Below are positions 1 through 5,451 of a DNA stretch of 5,743 bases, in pieces (within the stretch, counting starts at the first letter, position 1; every line of letters starts with the position of its first letter). The DNA comes from Fusobacterium sp. (GTDB lineage Bacteria; Fusobacteriota; Fusobacteriia; Fusobacteriales; Fusobacteriaceae). A program made the position numbers and the translations under genes. The notes beneath the pieces are model-generated. The model was not told the DNA's origin and did no database searches. It was given only the letters and a program-made list of their open reading frames with translations. The stretch covers positions 1 through 5,743 of the forward strand of contig JAGYHM010000075.1 of assembly GCA_018457305.1 (NCBI GenBank). Reading direction: 5' to 3'.

Positions 1-2
1 TT

Positions 3-197
3 ATTAGAATATTAAAAGAGAAATTAGGAATAGAAAAATGTCTAAAAGATTATGGAGTAAGTTTGGAAGAATATAAAGCACAAATTCCAAATATGCTTTC
101 TGACATAAAAAAAGATGTTTGTACAAAAAATAATCCTAATGTTTTAACAGATGAGGAATATATAAGACTTCTATTTAAAGTTTATTTAGGAGAATAA
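3..197 (+). CDS. Iron-containing alcohol dehydrogenase family protein, C-terminal end (partial)
   Basis: This is the last 64 codons plus a TAA stop of a gene that begins before the window. Group III (Fe2+-dependent) alcohol dehydrogenases oxidise or reduce alcohols and aldehydes with NAD(P) in the cytoplasm. The tail shows their usual ending: a helical segment with KLGIEKCLKDYGVS, then DVCTKNNP, which matches the family's D-x-C-T-x-x-NP motif before the last helix, then DEEYIRLLFKVYLGE. The NAD-binding part and the metal ligands lie upstream and are not visible, so substrate (butanol, propanol, lactaldehyde or other) cannot be given. The stop is followed after 4 bases by a strong hairpin terminator shared with the convergent metG. 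Family assignment rests on this short tail only and is therefore moderate. Confidence 0.68.
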   Translation: MRILKEKLGIEKCLKDYGVSLEEYKAQIPNMLSDIKKDVCTKNNPNVLTDEEYIRLLFKVYLGE

Positions 198-201
198 AAA
201 T

Positions 202-237
202 AAAAAAGATATCAGATTTATATCTGATATCTTTTTT
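202..237. terminator. Bidirectional intrinsic terminator between the dehydrogenase gene and metG
   Basis: A perfect 16-bp inverted repeat (202-217 with 222-237) has a 4-base loop, TTAT. The outer six pairs are A6 facing T6, so each strand ends in a U-run and the same hairpin can stop transcription from both sides. It starts 4 bases after the plus-strand stop codon and ends 1 base before the metG stop codon (239-241). The core is only modestly GC-rich, as usual in such an AT-rich genome. Confidence 0.9.
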
Positions 238-238
238 A

Positions 239-2155
239 TTACTTAATTGTAGCTCCAGCTTCAATATTTTCGTCAATAAAAACTAAGTTTATTCCGTTTT
301 TATCTTCTGTTGTAAGTAACATTCCTTGAGATAATTCTCCTCTTAATTTAGCAGGTTTTAAATTTGCCACTGCCATAACTTTTTTTCCTACAAGTTTTTC
401 ATGTTCGGGGTAAAATTTAGCAATTCCAGAGATAATCTGTCTTTCAAATTCTCCGTCAAAAACTTTAAATTTTAAAAGTTTATCTGCTCCCTTAACTTTT
501 TCTGCTGATAAAATTTCTACAACTTTAATTTCGACTTTATCAAAATCTTTTATTTCTATTGGATTTTCAATTTTTAATTCTTTCTTATCTTCTTTTTTAG
601 GCTCTTCAATTTTTTCTATTTCAAGTCTTGGAAAAATAGGAACTGCTTGCCCTAGTTTATGTCCAACTTTAAAATTATTCCATTCCTTAACATTATTTAT
701 ATTCATTTCTTCTGCCTTTATTTCAAATCCTAATTGAGAACAAATTTTTTCTGCTGACTCTGGCATAAATGGAGAAACAATAAAGGCAATTTTATATAAA
801 CTTTCAATTAAAATATTCATAACTTCTGCAAGCCTAGTTTTTTTATTTTCATCTTTTATAAGTAGCCAAGGAGTATTTTCATCTATATATTTATTCATTC
901 TTGAAATAAATTTCCAAATACTTTCAAGAGCTTTTGAATATTCAAAGTAATACATAGATTTTTCAACATCTTCCAAAGTAGTAGTAAATAAATTTTTAAT
1001 TTCAACATCTAAATCTGTACTTTCTCTACCTTCAACAATTTCTCCAGAAAAATATTTTTTATACATTCCTAAAGTTCTATTAAGTAAATTTCCTAAATCG
1101 TTTGCTAAGTCTGCATTTATTCTGTTTACTATTCCTTTTGTTGAATAATCTCCATCAGTACCAAAGTTTGCTTCTCTTAATAAATAATATCTAAAAGCAT
1201 CAACACCATATTTTTCAATTTCATCATAAGGGTTAACTACATTATTTTTAGATTTTGACATTTTTTCACCTTCAGATGTCCACCAACCGTGAGCAACTAT
1301 GCTATCTGGTAATTTAACTCCAGCAGATAGCAACATACAAGGCCAAATGATAGCATGGAATCTTAAAATATCTTTTCCTAATAAATGAACAACTCTTGAA
1401 TTATTCCAGTATTTATCAAATTTATTTTCATCATTTTCAAAACCAACAGCAGTTATATAGTTTGTTAAGGCATCAAACCAAACATAAGTGATGTGCCCTT
1501 CGGCAAATTCTATTGGTATCCCCCAAGTAAAAGTATTTCTTGAAATAGATAAATCTTGTAATCCTTGTTTGATGAAAGAAATAACTTCGTTTCTTCTTGA
1601 ATGTGGAAGAATGAAATCAGGGTTTTCATCTATGTGTTTAAGTAAGGCATCAGCATATTTTGACATTTTGAAAAAATATGATTCTTCTTTTACAAGAGAT
1701 AATTCTTTACTACAATCAGGACAATTATTTCCACCATTTAATTGATTTTCTGGATGAAAAGTTTCACAGGAGATACAATATTTTCCTTGATAATCACCTT
1801 TATAGATATCTCCTTTGGCATGAACTATTTCTAAGATTTTTTTAACGGCTTTTTTATGTCTTTCTTCTGTTGTTCTAATGAAATCATCGTATTTAACATC
1901 TAAACTTTTCCACATATCTAAAAATTTAGGAGCCATTATATCTGTCCATTGTTGAGGTGTATAGCCTTTATCTTTTGCAGTTTGCTCAACTTTTTGTCCG
2001 TGTTCGTCAGTTCCAGTTAAGAAATAAGAATTTTTTCCTATTAACTTTTGATATCTATTCATAACATCTGCTGCTATTGTTGTATAGGCACTCCCAACAT
2101 GGGGATCACCATTTACATAATATATTGGCGTCGTTACATAAAAATTTTTTTCCAT
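239..2155 (-). CDS. metG: Methionyl-tRNA synthetase (MetRS) with C-terminal tRNA-binding domain
   Basis: This cytoplasmic class I aminoacyl-tRNA synthetase joins methionine to initiator and elongator tRNA-Met using ATP. The 638-residue protein is full length for the bacterial MetRS type with a fused C-terminal domain. The Rossmann catalytic core carries the HIGH-box variant HVGS at residues 19-22 and KMSKS at 298-302, preceded by AHGWW (288-292). The zinc knuckle has four cysteines at 127, 130, 145 and 148 (CISC and CPDC). A helical anticodon-binding domain covers about 345-510, including ENTPW near 426-430. A lysine/glutamate-rich linker (about 513-532) leads to a Trbp111-like OB-fold (about 533-638) with KVKGADKLL and the LRGELSQGML turn. 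The ATG is chosen because AAGGAG lies 11 bases upstream (2167-2172) and MEKNFYVTTPIYYVNG is the standard family start. The upstream gene is 183 bases away, across a GC-rich repeat-like segment. No T-box or clear promoter was recognised. The stop abuts the bidirectional terminator. Confidence 0.98.
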   Translation of the reverse strand: MEKNFYVTTPIYYVNGDPHVGSAYTTIAADVMNRYQKLIGKNSYFLTGTDEHGQKVEQTAKDKGYTPQQWTDIMAPKFLDMWKSLDVKYDDFIRTTEERHKKAVKKILEIVHAKGDIYKGDYQGKYCISCETFHPENQLNGGNNCPDCSKELSLVKEESYFFKMSKYADALLKHIDENPDFILPHSRRNEVISFIKQGLQDLSISRNTFTWGIPIEFAEGHITYVWFDALTNYITAVGFENDENKFDKYWNNSRVVHLLGKDILRFHAIIWPCMLLSAGVKLPDSIVAHGWWTSEGEKMSKSKNNVVNPYDEIEKYGVDAFRYYLLREANFGTDGDYSTKGIVNRINADLANDLGNLLNRTLGMYKKYFSGEIVEGRESTDLDVEIKNLFTTTLEDVEKSMYYFEYSKALESIWKFISRMNKYIDENTPWLLIKDENKKTRLAEVMNILIESLYKIAFIVSPFMPESAEKICSQLGFEIKAEEMNINNVKEWNNFKVGHKLGQAVPIFPRLEIEKIEEPKKEDKKELKIENPIEIKDFDKVEIKVVEILSAEKVKGADKLLKFKVFDGEFERQIISGIAKFYPEHEKLVGKKVMAVANLKPAKLRGELSQGMLLTTEDKNGINLVFIDENIEAGATIK

Positions 2156-2197
2156 AATTTATTTTTCTCCTTATTTTTAAGTTTTTTGTTTTGTGGG

Positions 2198-2317
2198 GTT
2201 TGCACTCTACCGCCTACGGCTAAGCATCTAAGAACTTCTAAGCAAACAAGTTTGCAAGAATTTCTAAGAGGGCTTGCCAAAGCCTTGCAGAGAAGCGAAA
2301 CAGTGAGCAAAGCAAAC
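2198..2317. repeat. GC-rich, hairpin-forming repeat-like element in the metG leader
   Basis: This 120-bp non-coding stretch is about 46% GC (55 of 120 in 2201-2320), far above its neighbours. It is bounded by a 6-bp inverted repeat, GTTTGC (2198-2203) and GCAAAC (2312-2317). The same two words recur inside as a hairpin at 2242-2255, extended by TTCT/AGAA (2236-2239 with 2257-2260). A second hairpin pairs GGCTT (2271-2275) with AAGCC (2280-2284), and TGCAAG (2253-2258) can pair with CTTGCA (2284-2289). TTCTAAG or TCTAAG occurs three times (near 2228, 2237 and 2262). No ribosome binding site or sensible protein is present. Composition and symmetry suggest a small dispersed element (MITE- or REP-like), but only one copy lies in this window, so repeat status is inferred. 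Confidence 0.5.
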
Positions 2318-2338
2318 GCAGTTTTCCCTTTATTTGTC

Positions 2339-2977
2339 TTAATTAAAATTATTGGCTAGATCATTAGCCTCATTTACTTTATCTTCAACTAATTTAGAAA
2401 TTTCTTCTAAATTATCTTCTTCATTTTCTTTTCCTATATTTATTGCTTCACCTATAACTATATTTACTCTTGAAAAGGGTTTGGGAATTTCAAATTTATC
2501 CCAAGTTTTAGAAAGAATCCATTTTTTTTCATAGGCAACTCCTAGACTTATTAGTGAAATTTGAGTTTTCATTGAAAGATATAATAAACCTTTTTTTGTT
2601 TTTTCTCGTGGACCTTTTGGACCATCTAATGGTGTTCCCATAGAATAACCTTTTTTTAAATATTTTAAAAGACTGATGGTGCTTGAGATTGCTTTTTTAT
2701 CAGAAGAACCTCTAACAAGAGTATAACCTAATTTTTCAAGAGGAACACTAATCAACTCGCCATCTTTTGAAGGACTAGCAAGAGCAACTTTCTTTTCATA
2801 ATTCTTAAAAAATACAGTAGGTGCTATGAGTTTACTATGCCAAAAACCGTAAATATATGCCTGTTTTGTATCAATGTTATTTTTATTTATAATTTTTATT
2901 CTTAATGTTGCAGTCAATATTTTTAAAAAATAGTATAATAGTAAACCATAAAATCTATAATTTTTATTATTTTTCAT
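2339..2977 (-). CDS. DUF374 family lysophospholipid-acyltransferase-like protein
   Basis: The 212-residue protein matches the DUF374/COG2121 branch of the LPLAT superfamily, membrane-associated enzymes thought to move acyl chains onto lipid acceptors such as lipid A precursors or lysophospholipids. Visible signatures are a hydrophobic N-terminal segment (about 10-27), a YGFWHSKL block with the candidate catalytic His47, ASPSKDGELIS (67-77), the LVRGSS block (87-92) and the diagnostic TPLDGPKGPR (115-124). The exact acceptor and donor are unknown. The ATG has GGAG at 2983-2986, five bases upstream. A TATAAT box at 3003-3008 could give it its own promoter, but no matching -35 is seen. It lies 93 bases after ybaB, behind a terminator-like hairpin, and 183 bases before metG on the same strand. 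In a diderm such as Fusobacterium a role in outer-membrane lipid synthesis is plausible but inferred. Confidence 0.9.
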   Translation of the reverse strand: MKNNKNYRFYGLLLYYFLKILTATLRIKIINKNNIDTKQAYIYGFWHSKLIAPTVFFKNYEKKVALASPSKDGELISVPLEKLGYTLVRGSSDKKAISSTISLLKYLKKGYSMGTPLDGPKGPREKTKKGLLYLSMKTQISLISLGVAYEKKWILSKTWDKFEIPKPFSRVNIVIGEAINIGKENEEDNLEEISKLVEDKVNEANDLANNFN

Positions 2978-3002
2978 AATATCTCCATATAAAAATAGGC
3001 TT

Positions 3003-3008
3003 ATTATA
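3003..3008 (-). promoter_or_regulatory. Possible -10 box for the acyltransferase gene
   Basis: A perfect TATAAT reads on the minus strand 26 bases before the acyltransferase start codon and just after the hairpin that follows ybaB. No -35 hexamer is recognisable at 16-18 bases and there is no TG extension. In DNA this AT-rich the match may be chance. Confidence 0.3.
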
Positions 3009-3016
3009 TATTAACA

Positions 3017-3043
3017 AGGCTGTTACAATATTTGCAACAGCCT
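3017..3043 (-). terminator. Terminator-like hairpin downstream of ybaB
   Basis: On the minus strand AGGCTGTTGCAA pairs with TTGTAACAGCCT around a 3-base ATA loop. One pair is G-U in RNA from this strand; in the other strand it would be an A-C mismatch, which fits minus-strand use. The hairpin starts 28 bases after the ybaB stop. The following bases (TGTTAATATAT) form only a weak U-tract, so termination may be partial and allow read-through into the acyltransferase gene. Confidence 0.65.
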
Positions 3044-3070
3044 CCCAAGCCCTTTAAATTTTTAAAAATT

Positions 3071-3424
3071 TTAGAAAAGTCCTGGAATATTAACTCCACC
3101 AGTTACTTTTGACATTTCAGCTTCTCCTAATTCTTCAGCTCTAGCCATAACATCTTTTACAGCAGATAAAATTAAATCTTCTAGCATTTCTTTATCTTCA
3201 ACTGCTTCTTTTAAAATTTCATCAGATATTTTTAATTCTATAATTTCTTTTTGTCCGTTAGCTTTAATAGTAACTGCTCCACCACCAACAGAAGAAGAAA
3301 CTTCTTTATTTTTTAATTCTTCTTGTATTGCTAACATTTGTTGTTGCATTGCTTGTGCTTGTTTGATAATGTCTGCTTGACTTCCATTTGTTGCTGTCTT
3401 ATTACCTTTTAATTTTCTAACCAT
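3071..3424 (-). CDS. ybaB: YbaB/EbfC family nucleoid-associated protein
   Basis: YbaB/EbfC proteins are small cytoplasmic dimers that bind DNA and associate with the nucleoid. The 117-residue product shows the family layout: a basic N-terminus (MVRKLKGNK), a long helix with ADIIKQAQAMQQQM (17-30) and LAIQEEL, a central strand region with SSSVGGGAVTIKANGQKEI (43-61), helices from about 68 to 105, and the typical GG-x-NIPGLF ending. The start at 3424 is preferred over an in-frame ATG 16 codons upstream. AGGAGG (3437-3442) lies 12 bases before 3424 and would itself be coding in the longer version, and the upstream ATG (3470-3472) falls within the promoter, between its -10 and -35 boxes. In many bacteria ybaB sits between dnaX and recR; here it follows sppA. 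It has its own strong promoter and a hairpin after the stop. Confidence 0.94.
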   Translation of the reverse strand: MVRKLKGNKTATNGSQADIIKQAQAMQQQMLAIQEELKNKEVSSSVGGGAVTIKANGQKEIIELKISDEILKEAVEDKEMLEDLILSAVKDVMARAEELGEAEMSKVTGGVNIPGLF

Positions 3425-3463
3425 TTTTGTTTTATTCCTCCTAAAAATTTTAATATTTCCTTT

Positions 3464-3492
3464 ATTATACACATATTTTTACAATAATTCAA
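3464..3492 (-). promoter_or_regulatory. Promoter of ybaB
   Basis: On the minus strand TTGAAT (-35, 3487-3492) and a perfect TATAAT (-10, 3464-3469) are separated by exactly 17 bases. Transcription would begin near 3457, giving a leader of about 32 bases that includes the AGGAGG ribosome binding site. No clear terminator lies between the sppA stop (3519) and this promoter, so ybaB may also be reached by read-through from sppA. Confidence 0.75.
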
Positions 3493-3518
3493 TAAGATTA
3501 TTACAAGATTAAATTTTT

Positions 3519-5243
3519 CTAAATCTCATAAGGGTAATAAGTTAAAGGTTTATTCAAAAGATAATCTTTTAATATTAGAGATTTTGCATTTGATTTCAAT
3601 GCTTTCACTTTGTCTGTTCTTATAAAATTAGAATAATTTTGTAAAATTTCTTCTAAATCAAATTCTTCTTCTGATAAAATAATAGAATAATTTTCAATAT
3701 TGTTATCTTTTGCAATTTCTTTTATAGTATCTTTTAAACCACCAATTTTATCAGCAAGTCCAATTTTAATTGCCTCTTCTCCTGTCCAAATTCTTCCACC
3801 TGCTATTTTTTCTAAATCAGGAATATCTATTTTTCTACCTTCTGATACAACTTTTAGGAAATCATCATATACTTTTAAATTAGAATTTTTTATTTTCTCA
3901 TACTTATCTTCTGTGAAATCCGTAGAAGAATATAAGTCAGCATATTTTCCTTTTATAATTTTTTCATTATTTATATTTAATTTTTTTAATGTTTCTGTAA
4001 TTTCTGGAACAATACTAATAACGCCAATAGAGCCAGTAATAGTATTTTTATCTACAAAAATTTTATTTGTATTGGCTGAAATATAATAGCCTCCAGATGC
4101 AGCAACTCCTCCCATAGATGTATAAATAGGTTTAATTTTTGCAACTTCTTTAATTTTTTTAGAAATTTTATCAGCAACTAAGGCAGAACCTCCGGGAGAA
4201 TTTACTCTTAAAATAATGGCTTTTATACTATCATCTTTTGCAACCTTATCTAAAATTTTAATTGTTTTATTTGCACTTATATAAGATATATTACCTAATA
4301 TATTTTGTTGAACCGCTCCCATTTCTCCTTCAAGTGTTAAAACATAAATTTTATTCTTTTTATTTTTTGGAGAAACATAGTTTTTATTGTATTTGTGAAT
4401 ACTTACAATATTTTCTTTTCCTATTAAATTTTCAATTTCATCAAGGTTTGAAAAGTTAGAAAGTAAATTATTTTGATATAAGCCAATAGAAGAACTAGCA
4501 ACTAAATCCCCATTTTCAATTATTTTAGAAAATTTATCTTTATCTAAATTAAGATTTTTTGATACGGCTTTTAAAAATTCTTGATATTTATTTTCTAAAA
4601 TTCTTGTTTTATCTTCTCTATTTTCTTTTGACATAAAATTTTTAGCTAAATTTTCTTGAAAGCTTTTGTAATCTCCTATATTTATGATATTAAATTTAAT
4701 TCCAAATTTATCTATGAAATCTTTAACATAAAAACTTTCACTAAAATATGGATAAATATTTACAGTTGTAGAATGGCTCTCTGGCATATATAAACTATCA
4801 GTGTAAGAAGCTAAATAAAAATTATTTTTATTTATATTTTCTGCATAACTATATATAGTTTTTTTATTATCTTTAAATTTACTTAAAATTTTTCCCATTT
4901 CTTCTATTTGAGCCATATTTAAAGAAGTATTTTCTAAATTTAAAATAAGCCCTTCAACTCTTTTATCTTCAGAAGCTTCTTCTAAATCATCTATAAGTTC
5001 ATAAAAAGACATAGGATTATCATCTAAAAATTTAATTCCAATTTTTTGTTCTGGGAAGTTATCTGCTAAATTTATTTTTATAAAAATATCTTCTTTAGTA
5101 TGGACACGCTCTTTTTTACTATATATTACCCCTGAAATAATAATAGTAATTAAAATAATAAATAAAAATAATTTTATAAAAAAAGAAAAAAATTCTTTAA
5201 TTATAAAAAGTATAATTTTTTTAAAAAAATTTAATATCATCAT
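3519..5243 (-). CDS. sppA: Signal peptide peptidase SppA, 67K (protease IV) type
   Basis: SppA is an inner-membrane serine protease with a Ser-Lys dyad that degrades signal peptides left after secretion. The 574-residue protein is near the length of the duplicated long form (618 in E. coli). A very hydrophobic N-terminus with scattered lysines (about 9-42) is a membrane anchor without an evident cleavage site. The N-terminal half provides the lysine: GDYKSFQE places Lys193 where E. coli has Lys209. The C-terminal half carries IILRVNSPGGS (343-353) and GGVAASGGYY (378-387), with Ser383 as nucleophile, matching E. coli Ser409. TGSIGV (403-408) and GRIWTGEEAIKIGLAD (483-498) are further family blocks. 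Both catalytic residues are present, so it should be active. ATG at 5243 has AAGGAG nine bases upstream (5253-5258); the next codon is also ATG. Its promoter carries a palindrome, and ybaB follows 94 bases after its stop. Confidence 0.96.
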   Translation of the reverse strand: MMILNFFKKIILFIIKEFFSFFIKLFLFIILITIIISGVIYSKKERVHTKEDIFIKINLADNFPEQKIGIKFLDDNPMSFYELIDDLEEASEDKRVEGLILNLENTSLNMAQIEEMGKILSKFKDNKKTIYSYAENINKNNFYLASYTDSLYMPESHSTTVNIYPYFSESFYVKDFIDKFGIKFNIINIGDYKSFQENLAKNFMSKENREDKTRILENKYQEFLKAVSKNLNLDKDKFSKIIENGDLVASSSIGLYQNNLLSNFSNLDEIENLIGKENIVSIHKYNKNYVSPKNKKNKIYVLTLEGEMGAVQQNILGNISYISANKTIKILDKVAKDDSIKAIILRVNSPGGSALVADKISKKIKEVAKIKPIYTSMGGVAASGGYYISANTNKIFVDKNTITGSIGVISIVPEITETLKKLNINNEKIIKGKYADLYSSTDFTEDKYEKIKNSNLKVYDDFLKVVSEGRKIDIPDLEKIAGGRIWTGEEAIKIGLADKIGGLKDTIKEIAKDNNIENYSIILSEEEFDLEEILQNYSNFIRTDKVKALKSNAKSLILKDYLLNKPLTYYPYEI

Positions 5244-5271
5244 CTATTTTTTCTCCTTGTATTTTTTTAAA

Positions 5272-5280
5272 ATTATATCA
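5272..5280 (-). promoter_or_regulatory. Extended -10 promoter of sppA
   Basis: TGATATAAT on the minus strand is a perfect TATAAT with the TG extension. The predicted start near 5265 leaves a 20-odd base leader with AAGGAG. No good -35 is seen at 16-18 bases, which is typical of extended -10 promoters. A second TATAAT at 5283-5288 lies just upstream but has weaker context. Confidence 0.6.
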
Positions 5281-5283
5281 CAA

Positions 5284-5307
5284 TTATAGAAAAAAAGCTT
5301 TCTATAA
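5284..5307. promoter_or_regulatory. 9-bp inverted repeat over the sppA -35 region
   Basis: TTATAGAAA (5284-5292) and TTTCTATAA (5299-5307) are perfect reverse complements separated by 6 bases. The site covers about -20 to -43 relative to the predicted sppA start, a usual place for a regulator-binding operator. The arms are AT-rich and no T-run suits a terminator. An operator role is inferred from position and symmetry only. Confidence 0.35.
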
Positions 5308-5344
5308 AAAAAATAAATATTATAAATTTTTTAGTAAATTTTGC

Positions 5345-5373
5345 TTGAATTTCATCTTGGTTTATATTATAAT
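5345..5373 (+). promoter_or_regulatory. Promoter of the AbgT-family transporter gene
   Basis: TTGAAT (-35, 5345-5350) and TATAAT (-10, 5368-5373) are spaced by 17 bases, the same hexamers and spacing as the ybaB promoter on the other strand. Transcription would begin near 5380, giving a leader of about 72 bases that contains a hairpin and an AAGGAGG ribosome binding site (5441-5447). Confidence 0.7.
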
Positions 5374-5390
5374 AATTTTGCAAATTATTT

Positions 5391-5425
5391 CTACATAATA
5401 TGTTTTATATAAACCCTTTATGTAG
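5391..5425 (+). promoter_or_regulatory. Hairpin in the 5' leader of the AbgT-family gene
   Basis: CTACATAA (5391-5398) pairs perfectly with TTATGTAG (5418-5425). Inside, after a symmetric 3x3 internal loop, GTTT (5402-5405) pairs with AAAC (5411-5414) around TATAT. The hairpin lies just after the predicted transcription start and 15 bases before the ribosome binding site. It could be an operator in DNA or a leader structure in RNA, for example a 5' stabiliser. It resembles no riboswitch I recognise, and it has no U-run after it, so it is not an intrinsic terminator. Confidence 0.4.
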
Positions 5426-5451
5426 GAAAACGAAAAAATTAAGGAGGTTTT

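Noticed and set aside
1488..1745. 85-codon open frame on the plus strand
   Set aside because: It lies wholly inside metG on the opposite strand, lacks a ribosome binding site and encodes no recognisable protein.
2156..2338. T-box or other tRNA-sensing leader for metG
   Set aside because: No T-box bulge sequence, specifier stem or terminator with U-run is recognisable on the minus strand; the structure fits a GC-rich repeat better.
2048..2359. 103-codon plus-strand frame crossing the metG start and the GC-rich segment
   Set aside because: It begins opposite metG, has no ribosome binding site, and its cysteine-rich then basic product looks like random translation of the leader and repeat.
2352..2534. 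60-codon plus-strand frame
   Set aside because: It is an antisense shadow of the acyltransferase gene without start signals.
3056..3071. Perfect 16-base palindrome of A and T before the ybaB stop
   Set aside because: It contains only A and T in an AT-rich region, is too weak to be a terminator, and adds nothing to the stronger hairpin at 3017-3043.
3473..3518. Possible terminator after sppA
   Set aside because: Only short AT direct repeats (TTATTG twice) and a weak AT hairpin around the stop are present; no stable stem with a U-run.
3700..4086. 128-codon plus-strand frame with hydrophobic, membrane-like content
   Set aside because: It is a mirror of the sppA coding strand; Lys/Glu-rich codons read antisense give Phe/Leu/Ser-rich peptides. 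No ribosome binding site.
4262..4459. 65-codon plus-strand frame rich in Phe and Tyr
   Set aside because: Antisense shadow of sppA with low-complexity aromatic content and no start signals.
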